Positions 1 to 5,687 of a stretch of 7,119 nucleotides of DNA are shown here, in pieces (position 1 is the stretch's first letter; each line of letters starts with the position of its first letter). The translations under genes were made by a program, and so were the position numbers. The notes beneath the pieces are model-generated. The model ran no database searches. It had not been told where the DNA came from and saw nothing but the letters and a program-made list of their open reading frames with translations. The stretch lies in contig JAJFLK010000187.1 of the NCBI GenBank assembly GCA_021772735.1, positions 1 to 7,119 of the forward strand, given 5' to 3'. Source of the DNA: Candidatus Sumerlaeota bacterium (GTDB taxonomy: Bacteria; Sumerlaeota; Sumerlaeia; MVZB01; JAJFLK01).

Positions 1-122
1 TCCAAACTCGATTCAAACGTACCGGACAGTTCTGGAGCCCCCAAGGCCAGCATTGTCTTTTGGAGTTGGAAATCGCTCGCCGAAACCATGACTGGGACCC
101 ACTCTGGCAACTCGCCGCGTAG
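1..122 (+). CDS. 3' end of a probable transposase gene (partial)
   Basis: An open frame read from base 3 enters from the left edge and ends at TAG (120-122), giving 39 visible residues. The tail reads roughly RFKRTGQFWSPQG, then LLELEIARRNHDWDPLW. This Trp/Gly/Leu spacing, with an AR-N-xx-WDxLW ending, resembles the C-termini of IS transposases of the ISKra4 or UPF0236 type, where a K-G/T-x-x-FW-x-x-x-G segment is followed by a helix ending near a Trp. That resemblance is from memory and is the only functional clue; no catalytic residues lie in the window. Third codon positions are mixed rather than mostly G/C, unlike the genes to the right, which fits foreign or mobile DNA. It converges on the permease gene, whose stop codon is only 20 bases away. 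Two other + strand frames are also partly open here, so the coding call is moderate and the transposase assignment tentative. Confidence 0.42.
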   Translation, partial: QTRFKRTGQFWSPQGQHCLLELEIARRNHDWDPLWQLAA

Positions 123-142
123 CTGGAGCAAGATGCGCCCGA

Positions 143-1009
143 TCAGAGCGCCTCGCGCAACCAATTGAATAAGACCAGGGCCGCGACGACCGCAAATAAT
201 CCGGCAAGCAAGCGCCGATATTCCCGATTACCGAATCGGCGCGAGAAGGTGGTACCCTGAATGACGCCGATGAACGCTCCCAAGATGAGCGGAATCAACC
301 ATGTATACGGGATCTCTGTCGTCCGCAGATAGAGCCCCGCGCTGAAGGCCGCCGTCACCGGCATCTGGAGAAGGCTTGTCCCGACGGCCGCCGCGACGGG
401 CAAGCCGAAGCACTGCACGGCAATCGGGACGAAAAGAAATCCGCCGCCGATCCCGAGAAGCGCGGCCGTGAAACCCACACCCGCGCCCAGAGCCGCCGCC
501 TCCCAGGGCGCGAATTTTCGTTCGCCGTTCGCCGGATCGATCGGGGCCGCGTCCGGTTGATCCTCCGGAGGCTCAGGGGCCGGCGGCACCAGGGCTGGCC
601 CTGCAGGCCGTGCCATGCGAATGGCGTTGTATGCGAGAAGCGAGACAAAGATCAGGCTCAGACCCGAATTCAAAACTTCAATCTCTCGGCCAGCAATCGT
701 AAGGGCTTCTTGCTTTTCCAGGAACTCAACGACGCTCCGCCCGAGGACCGCGCCGGGCAGCGACCCCGCCAACGACCACGCGGCGAGCCGCAGCCGGATC
801 TCCCCCGCGCGCGCTCTTCGCCACGCGCCGAAGGCCGAGGTCGGGACCATCTGCGCGAGCGAGAGGCCGATCGCCTCGGGCCATCCGAGCCCGGCCGCAT
901 AGACGAGCGCCGGGACAAGGAACGCCCCGCCGCCAATCCCGAAGAACGACGATAAGAACCCGATGAACAGGCCCAGGACGGACAGGATGATGAAATCAAC
1001 CGGGGTCAT
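143..1009 (-). CDS. TauE/SafE family sulfite/organic anion permease
   Basis: A 288-residue polytopic inner-membrane protein of the TauE/SafE (DUF81, PF01925) family, whose members export sulfite, sulfoacetate or related small anions, or act as uncharacterised permeases. The family's internal duplication is clear: GIGGGAFLVP near residues 24-33 recurs as GIGGGFLFVP near 186-195, and AIGLSLAQMVPTSAF (46-60) matches AVGTSLLQMPVTAAF (208-222). About eight hydrophobic segments are visible, four per half. The halves are joined by a long Pro/Ala/Glu-rich linker at about 134-167, predicted to be non-membrane and longer than usual. Length is within the family range. The ATG directly follows the TAG of the glycosyltransferase gene upstream, so translation is probably coupled; only a weak GAGAG lies upstream. 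No sulfur or taurine genes are nearby, so the substrate cannot be stated and the general family name is safest. Confidence 0.9.
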   Translation of the reverse strand: MTPVDFIILSVLGLFIGFLSSFFGIGGGAFLVPALVYAAGLGWPEAIGLSLAQMVPTSAFGAWRRARAGEIRLRLAAWSLAGSLPGAVLGRSVVEFLEKQEALTIAGREIEVLNSGLSLIFVSLLAYNAIRMARPAGPALVPPAPEPPEDQPDAAPIDPANGERKFAPWEAAALGAGVGFTAALLGIGGGFLFVPIAVQCFGLPVAAAVGTSLLQMPVTAAFSAGLYLRTTEIPYTWLIPLILGAFIGVIQGTTFSRRFGNREYRRLLAGLFAVVAALVLFNWLREAL

Positions 1010-2149
1010 CTACGCTCTCAAGACCTCGCGATAAACGCTCTCGATCTCGCCGGCCCAACGGTCGGGCGAGTGAAACTCCTCGGCGCGCCGGCGAGCCGCC
1101 CGGCCCATTTCACTTCGCCGTGCCGCGTCCGAGGCCAGCTCGATCATCGCCCGAGCCAGGGCCCGGGGTTTATCCGGCGTGACGAGAATGCCCCATTCGG
1201 GCGCAAGTAAGTCCGGGATCCCACCGACCCGAGTCGCGACGACCGGCAGGCCCGAGGCCATGTATTCCAACGTCACGCGGCTTGAGCCCTCCGAGCCGAT
1301 CGACGCAACGACGCCAACATCCAGCGAGGCCATCGCCTCGGGCAGATTCGGCATGACGCCCTCGAAACGCACCTTGCCTTCGAGCCCATAACGCCGGGCC
1401 AGACGCCTGTATTTCCCGATCCGCTTGCCGATGCCCCGGCCGGCGACGAGAAATCGCGCCTCAGGGCACTGCGCAGCCACCGTCCGCGCGGCTTCGAGGA
1501 AAACTCTTTGGCCCTTGATGCGCTGAATCCGGCCCACAAGGCCGAACCAGATCGGCGCGGGTGGCTCCGCGGCCTGGTCCGGTTCGCTGTTTTGAGCCTG
1601 CACACTTTCAATCCGCCACGCCTCGGAGCGCCGGGCGGGATTGAACAGTTCGGCATCCACGGCCGAGAGGATCACACTGCGGCGCCTGATCAGCGGCGTC
1701 AACTCGCCGAAGCTCGCCTCGGTCGCCGCAGAGACGCTGATGACCGCGTCGGTCATTCGAGCGAGGAGCCAACGGTTCGGCCAATGCCGGTGCACCGGAG
1801 TGACGACATGTCGGGTCCGGACGATCGGCACGCCCGCCGTGCGCGCCGCGATGGCGCCGGTCCAGTGGTCTTTGCCCCGGTGGACGTGAACGATATCGAT
1901 CGCGCGCCGGCGGATAACGCGGCGAAGCGCGGAAAAATCCCGCAGCTCCTTTAGCGGGGAGAAACGGCTCTCGAAGTTCATGGAGACGACGCGCAGCTCG
2001 CGCAGCTTGGCCTCGCGCTGGAGTTCGCTGCCCTTGCGGCACGCGAGCCAGACCTGATGCCCGCGCGCGGACAGAGCTTCATAGAGCTGCGCACAATGAC
2101 CGACCTCGCCGATCCACCGACGGCCGCTGTTGCAGATGAGGATATTCAT
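1010..2149 (-). CDS. Glycosyltransferase family 4 (GT-B fold)
   Basis: A 379-residue cytoplasmic or membrane-associated retaining glycosyltransferase that would transfer a sugar from an activated donor to a glycan, lipid or small-molecule acceptor. The N-terminal Rossmann half begins MNILICNSGRRWIGEVGHCA, with the G-G-x-E/V-H-type acceptor loop, and continues with DIVHVHRGK near 85-93. The C-terminal donor half starts near 200 with WFGLVGRIQRIKGQ; Arg207 and Lys212 sit where the family places its phosphate-binding pair. The EX7E motif is Glu287 to Glu295 (EGSSRVTLE), followed by SGLPVVATRVGGIPDLL. A polar linker at about 172-198 is longer than usual. I chose the ATG at 2149 because the Rossmann strand starts there; a TTG at 2161 would add four residues, and neither start has a clear ribosome site. 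It is the first gene of an operon with the permease and diverges from the radical SAM gene. Donor and acceptor cannot be inferred. Confidence 0.9.
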   Translation of the reverse strand: MNILICNSGRRWIGEVGHCAQLYEALSARGHQVWLACRKGSELQREAKLRELRVVSMNFESRFSPLKELRDFSALRRVIRRRAIDIVHVHRGKDHWTGAIAARTAGVPIVRTRHVVTPVHRHWPNRWLLARMTDAVISVSAATEASFGELTPLIRRRSVILSAVDAELFNPARRSEAWRIESVQAQNSEPDQAAEPPAPIWFGLVGRIQRIKGQRVFLEAARTVAAQCPEARFLVAGRGIGKRIGKYRRLARRYGLEGKVRFEGVMPNLPEAMASLDVGVVASIGSEGSSRVTLEYMASGLPVVATRVGGIPDLLAPEWGILVTPDKPRALARAMIELASDAARRSEMGRAARRRAEEFHSPDRWAGEIESVYREVLRA

Positions 2150-2179
2150 GGGCTGGGTCAATGGGGTCGGGCTGATCGG

Positions 2180-2185
2180 GTTATA
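2180..2185 (-). promoter_or_regulatory. Candidate -10 box for the glycosyltransferase-permease operon
   Basis: On the minus strand this reads TATAAC, five of six matches to TATAAT, in an AT-rich patch inside GC-rich DNA. It would start transcription near 2173, about 24 bases before the ATG at 2149. No convincing -35 box is found 16-18 bases upstream (CATCCA at the 17-base spacing is poor), so this is a weak candidate. Confidence 0.3.
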
Positions 2186-2307
2186 TGGTTCGGATCGGCG
2201 GGTGGATGTGCCGCATACGCCCGCGCATTGTGAACTTCAAGGCGACCGGAATCAACCGCCCGGCGTCGGCAATGAATGCATCTGCGGCAGGCACGGCTCC
2301 CCGCTCA

Positions 2308-2336
2308 TTGACGCGGCGTGCCACCTCGAATAGAAT
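2308..2336 (+). promoter_or_regulatory. Near-consensus sigma70-type promoter for the radical SAM gene
   Basis: TTGACG (2308-2313) and TAGAAT (2331-2336) each match the sigma70 consensus at five of six bases and are separated by exactly 17 bases. Transcription would begin around 2343, just before a GAGGG ribosome site and the ATG at 2357, giving a leader of about 14 bases. An upstream in-frame GTG at 2318 falls inside the promoter, which argues that translation starts at 2357. Activity is inferred, since the consensus is drawn from other bacteria. Confidence 0.6.
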
Positions 2337-2344
2337 GGCTGCGC

Positions 2345-2349
2345 GAGGG
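2345..2349 (+). promoter_or_regulatory. Ribosome binding site deciding the radical SAM start
   Basis: GAGGG lies seven bases before the ATG at 2357. It selects this ATG over the in-frame GTG at 2318, which has no comparable site. It is one of only two clear Shine-Dalgarno sequences in the window. Confidence 0.6.
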
Positions 2350-2356
2350 CCACACC

Positions 2357-3652
2357 ATGCTGCACGGTTGGGAACAGATCACGCAGGGCGAGCGGGAGGT
2401 CGTTTTATCCGGCATCCGCGATGGGGCGGTCTATGGCGGGCCGTTCCACGCCGAGTTCAGCCCGACTGATGCCTGCAATTACGACTGCTTTTTCTGCAAT
2501 GCGGCCTTTGTCGATCGCTCCCAGCGGCTCAAGTGGGATGTCCTCCGGAAGGTGACCGAGGATCTGATCGATATGGGCGTGCGCTCGGTGCGGCTGGCCG
2601 GGGGCGGCGAGCCTCTCATCCATCCACAGATTACCGATATGCTGGATCTGCTCCTGGAGCGACGCATTAATATTTCCAACGTCACGACCAATGCGTTCGG
2701 GATGAGGCCAAAAGTCGCCGATCGCCTCCTCAAGATCGATACGACTGAGATCATCGTCAGCTTCAACGACGTTGACGCCAAGCGATATGCCGCGACAAAC
2801 GGCACGACCGAGCGAGCCTTCGATGTCGTGCTCGATAACATCCGTGGCCTGTTGGCCGAGCGGCGCCGGCGGGGGCTTCATCGCCCGAAAATCGTCTTGC
2901 AGTTCTTCCTGTGGAAAGAGAACCACGCCGATATCGAGATCGCCTATGATCTCGCGCTTGAGCTGGGTGTGGATCACATCTATATCCGGGACATGTGGGG
3001 CATCGGGCCCGAGAAGCGCATGACGCCGGCCGAGCTGGCCGTCGCCCGCGCCGGAGTCGAGCGGCTCGTCGAACGCGATAAGGACAACGGCATCCTCCTG
3101 CTCGGCTTCAGCAATGAAGATATCTACACGCCGCCCGAGGACAAGCTGGAGAACAACGTCGAGCAGACGATCGGTGACGGATCGAATGGGACGAACGGAA
3201 GTGGACGCCGCGCGTTCTGGCGACCCGAGGCGCCGACGCGCACCGAATATTGCTACATCGGATGGTATTCGACCGTCATCCGGGGCAACGGCGAGGTCTT
3301 CCCGTGCTGCATGCTGGCGAACACCGAAGGTTATCCGCCGCTCGGCAATGTCCATGAAGCGAGCTTTGCCGAAATCTGGCACGGCCCCCAATATACGAAG
3401 CTGCGCGAAGAGCTGCGCGCCATCGCGATGGGCCACGGCCGATTCGATTCTCGCGAAGGTCGCCACTGCCTGACGTTTGAATTCTGCGCCATGCGCGACG
3501 CCTGCCCGTTCGTCAAGAGTCTCGCCTCGCCCGATTTCTATGCCGAGGTCGATGGCGCGCTCGACGCCGCCCGCCATCAGCCCGCGTTTGCCCTGGAACG
3601 CATGGGCGACGCGATGACGCAATACCGTCCGTTCCTCGGGGCCGGACGCTGA
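2357..3652 (+). CDS. Radical SAM/SPASM domain protein
   Basis: A 431-residue radical SAM enzyme, expected to bind a 4Fe-4S cluster and cleave S-adenosylmethionine to start radical chemistry. The cluster motif CNYDCFFC gives Cys40, Cys44 and Cys47 in CX3CX2C spacing. AGGGEPL (81-87) is the usual SAM-contacting strand. The barrel runs to about 260, then a Gly/Asn/Ser linker (about 273-283) leads to a SPASM/Twitch-like region: Cys299, GNGEVFPCC (Cys317, Cys318), then GNVHEASFAEIWHG, the signature following the auxiliary cluster cysteines. Downstream Cys371, Cys377 and Cys383 are spaced CX5CX5C, not the textbook CX2CX5CX3C, so the second auxiliary site may be altered. SPASM enzymes modify peptides, proteins, sugars or other metabolites; no precursor peptide is seen here, and flanking glycosyltransferases make a glycan-related role possible but unproven. 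Its own promoter and a good ribosome site support the start. Substrate unknown. Confidence 0.92.
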   Translation: MLHGWEQITQGEREVVLSGIRDGAVYGGPFHAEFSPTDACNYDCFFCNAAFVDRSQRLKWDVLRKVTEDLIDMGVRSVRLAGGGEPLIHPQITDMLDLLLERRINISNVTTNAFGMRPKVADRLLKIDTTEIIVSFNDVDAKRYAATNGTTERAFDVVLDNIRGLLAERRRRGLHRPKIVLQFFLWKENHADIEIAYDLALELGVDHIYIRDMWGIGPEKRMTPAELAVARAGVERLVERDKDNGILLLGFSNEDIYTPPEDKLENNVEQTIGDGSNGTNGSGRRAFWRPEAPTRTEYCYIGWYSTVIRGNGEVFPCCMLANTEGYPPLGNVHEASFAEIWHGPQYTKLREELRAIAMGHGRFDSREGRHCLTFEFCAMRDACPFVKSLASPDFYAEVDGALDAARHQPAFALERMGDAMTQYRPFLGAGR

Positions 3653-3683
3653 GCCGCGCCTGAAGATCAGTCTCGGCCGACGC

Positions 3684-3706
3684 CCGATCCGACGGTCCGA
3701 TCCGAC
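3684..3706 (+). repeat. Short tandem direct repeat between genes
   Basis: CCGATCCGAC occurs at 3684-3693 and again at 3697-3706, a 13-base period with 10 identical bases. CGGTC (3693-3697) and GACCG (3704-3708) could also pair into a short hairpin with a six-base loop. It lies in the 82-base gap between the radical SAM and zinc-ribbon genes. It could be an operator or simply a chance repeat in GC-rich DNA. Confidence 0.35.
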
Positions 3707-3734
3707 CGGCCTGTCGCTTTACTCGATCGCATTT

Positions 3735-4319
3735 ATGGACCCTCAAGATTCTGAAAACCTCTCGGCCGTCCCGCCTGCTCCCGAGGGCGAGTGCCCGTTT
3801 TGCCGCGCCGAGCTCGCGCCCGGAGCCACCAAGTGCGCCGGTTGCGGCGCCAACGTCGGCGACATCCAGATATGCACCGGCTGCCGGGAGCCGGTCCGCG
3901 CCGGCGCGCCCCTTTGCCCGTTCTGCGGCACGCGGCTGGTGCACGAGGTTCAGGCGTTTTCCGAGCTCGATGACAATCCCTGGGTGATCCATGCCCTGGC
4001 GTTCGGGGCGTTCATTACCGAGCAGCTTCCAACGGCGTTGTTCTATCCGCCCGTTCTCACCGTCAGCGCGAGCGAGATCCATATCCAACGCCGCCACTTC
4101 GGGGGATTACGCACGAGCAATCAGAACGTTCAAGTCTCGCGCGTCGCGTCGGTGCGAGCCCTCTCCGGCATCTTCTGGGGCGGGCTGGTCATCGAGACCT
4201 ACGGCGGATCGGCCGAAGACCTCGCGATCATGGGCCTCTCCAAGCCCGACGCCGCCCGCACGACCGAGCTGATCGAGCGCATGATCCGGACGCGGCTTAA
4301 CGAATCGCGATCGAGATAG
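3735..4319 (+). CDS. Double zinc-ribbon protein with bacterial PH-like domain
   Basis: A 194-residue, probably cytoplasmic protein of unknown function. Its N-terminal half carries four CxxC knuckles: Cys20/23 (CPFC), Cys34/37 (CAGC), Cys47/50 (CTGC) and Cys61/64 (CPFC). They form two ribbons with identical CX2CX10CX2C spacing, a double zinc ribbon of the DZR type. Residues about 106-187 look like a bacterial PH-like (bPH) domain: alternating strands (VLTVSASEIHIQRR, VQVSRVASVRAL, GLVIETYGG) followed by a C-terminal helix (ARTTELIERMI). Such domains often serve as adaptors for proteins or membranes. No transmembrane segment is evident; the Phe/Pro-rich stretch at about 86-106 is the most hydrophobic. 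The ATG has no clear ribosome site but is placed just before the zinc knuckles. It follows the radical SAM gene by 82 bases and may be co-transcribed. The zinc call is firm, the PH-like call probable, and the role unknown. Confidence 0.82.
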   Translation: MDPQDSENLSAVPPAPEGECPFCRAELAPGATKCAGCGANVGDIQICTGCREPVRAGAPLCPFCGTRLVHEVQAFSELDDNPWVIHALAFGAFITEQLPTALFYPPVLTVSASEIHIQRRHFGGLRTSNQNVQVSRVASVRALSGIFWGGLVIETYGGSAEDLAIMGLSKPDAARTTELIERMIRTRLNESRSR

Positions 4320-4363
4320 TATGGTCTTGAGCACGGACCGCGCCTGATGGCGTCACGAGCCCG

Positions 4364-4386
4364 ATCGGCGCGCAGTCGCGCCCGAT
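4364..4386 (+). repeat. GC-rich hairpin between zinc-ribbon and glycosyltransferase genes
   Basis: ATCGGCGCG (4364-4372) can pair with CGCGCCCGAT (4377-4386) around a four-base CAGT loop, giving nine base pairs with one bulged C. It sits in the 89-base gap, about 22 bases before the downstream ATG. There is no T tract, so it is not a classic intrinsic terminator; it could attenuate, stabilise mRNA, or do nothing. Confidence 0.35.
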
Positions 4387-4408
4387 TCCAGTTTGCCGAC
4401 CCCCCGCG

Positions 4409-5653
4409 ATGGCCTTGAATCCAGACTCACCAAATCCTGTTCCACAACCCGATGCGAATGGCGCGGATACCGGTCACAATGAGCCCAATGAGGATTCGCA
4501 CGCGGATTCCGAGAGTTCCGCAGCTCACACGCCATCGCGCCCGATGCGCGTGGGCCTCGATCTTCGAATGATCGGCAACAGCGGCATCGGTTCGTATCTT
4601 AAGGGGTTGCTTGCGGGCTTTGCCGAGATTGACGCGCCGATCGAATGGACATTCGTCGGGCCCGAGGTCGAAGTTCCAGCCGGACTCTGCATCGCGCGCT
4701 GGATCGATTTCGATGCCGCGCCATACAGCCTCGCTGAGTTCCGATCCTATCCCGCGATCCCGCAAGTCGATCTGTTCCATTATCCGCATTACAACCTGCC
4801 GCGCATCGCGGTCCGCCGCCGGGTGGTAACGGCCTACGACACGTTTCATCTTGCGTATGGCAATCTTGCGCGCCGTTCGTATCAGAGATTTTTTCTCACG
4901 CGACTCGCCCTGACTCGGACGCCGGTCATCACGATCTCCGCCGAATCGGCCGCTGAGATCCGACGCCGAAGCCTGATCGCTTCGCGTCGCATCGAGGTCA
5001 TCGATCTGGGCCCGGGCCGGATCGTCGAAGCGGGTGCGGCGCAACGGCCAGCCGGCATGGGCTCGGCCCGAAGCGGCGTGACGCTGGCCTCGGGGCGCAA
5101 GCTCGAGCCGCCTTGGTTCCTTGCGGTCGGAATCGATCAGCCGCACAAGAACATGAATTTTCTTATCTCCGCGATGGCGCTTTGGTATCGGCGGCGCGGC
5201 GACGCCCCTCCCCTCATTTGGGTCGGCATGAAACCCGAACTGATCGACGAGCGCAAAGCGGCCATCCCGGCCCATGCGCGCGAGCGGATTCATTTGCTCC
5301 CGTATCGCGCGGATGCAGAAATCGAGACGCTCTATGCGGGTGCGCAGGCGTTGCTGTTCCCGTCGATGGACGAGGGGTTCGGCCTGCCGCCTTTGGAGGC
5401 GATGGCCCGGGGGGTGCCGGTCGCCGCAGCGCGACGCAGGCCCATGAGCGATCTGCTCGGCAACGCGCCGCTGTGGTTTGATCCGCGCGATTCGTCCTCG
5501 CTGTGGCGCTGCTGCGATCGCCTGCTCGACGAGCGCGGCCTGCGCGAAGAGATGATTCAAAGAGGTCGGGCCGTGGCCGCCGGATTCAGTTGGCAGCGCA
5601 CGGCCCGAGAGACCCTGCAAGTTTATCAACGGACGGTCGCGCAGCGGGCCTAG
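4409..5653 (+). CDS. Glycosyltransferase family 4 (GT-B fold), second copy
   Basis: A 414-residue glycosyltransferase of the GT4 superfamily, only distantly similar to the one at the left. The catalytic fold starts at Met46 with MRVGLDLRMIGNSGIGSYLK, the G-I-G-x-Y acceptor loop common in mannosyl- and rhamnosyltransferase-like members. DLFHYPHYNLP (121-131) and AYDTFH (142-147) end the first half. The donor half has FLAVGIDQPHKNMNFLISA (237-255; Lys247 as donor phosphate ligand) and the EX7E motif Glu322 to Glu330 (EGFGLPPLE), then GVPVAA. The first 45 residues are Pro/Asn/Asp/Ser-rich and look disordered, and their first dozen codons are less G/C-rich at third positions than the rest, so true translation may begin at 4544. 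Neither start has a clear ribosome site. It is the last gene of the rightward set and converges on the monooxygenase gene. Donor and acceptor unknown. Confidence 0.9.
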   Translation: MALNPDSPNPVPQPDANGADTGHNEPNEDSHADSESSAAHTPSRPMRVGLDLRMIGNSGIGSYLKGLLAGFAEIDAPIEWTFVGPEVEVPAGLCIARWIDFDAAPYSLAEFRSYPAIPQVDLFHYPHYNLPRIAVRRRVVTAYDTFHLAYGNLARRSYQRFFLTRLALTRTPVITISAESAAEIRRRSLIASRRIEVIDLGPGRIVEAGAAQRPAGMGSARSGVTLASGRKLEPPWFLAVGIDQPHKNMNFLISAMALWYRRRGDAPPLIWVGMKPELIDERKAAIPAHARERIHLLPYRADAEIETLYAGAQALLFPSMDEGFGLPPLEAMARGVPVAAARRRPMSDLLGNAPLWFDPRDSSSLWRCCDRLLDERGLREEMIQRGRAVAAGFSWQRTARETLQVYQRTVAQRA

Positions 5654-5687
5654 GATGCGGTGCCCGCAGCCCGCGCCCGCGCCGAGC

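Noticed and set aside
13..207. A 64-codon minus-strand frame at the left edge
   Set aside because: It overlaps the end of the permease gene in another frame and has no motif or ribosome site.
2209..2290. Inverted pair TGCCGCA and TGCGGCA in the divergent intergenic region
   Set aside because: Seven bases each, more than 60 bases apart; easily expected by chance in GC-rich sequence.
2130..2333. A small plus-strand frame across the divergent intergenic region
   Set aside because: It overlaps the start of the glycosyltransferase on the opposite strand, has no ribosome site, and runs through the predicted promoter.
2405..3622. A 405-codon open frame on the minus strand opposite the radical SAM gene
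   Set aside because: It lies almost entirely inside a gene with clear CX3CX2C and SPASM motifs, shows no recognisable domain, and is the expected antisense by-product of G/C-biased third codon positions.
5654..5687. Possible bidirectional terminator between the convergent genes
   Set aside because: Only a five-pair stem (TGCGG/CCGCA, three-base loop, 5656-5668) is present, with no T tract on either strand; too weak to call.
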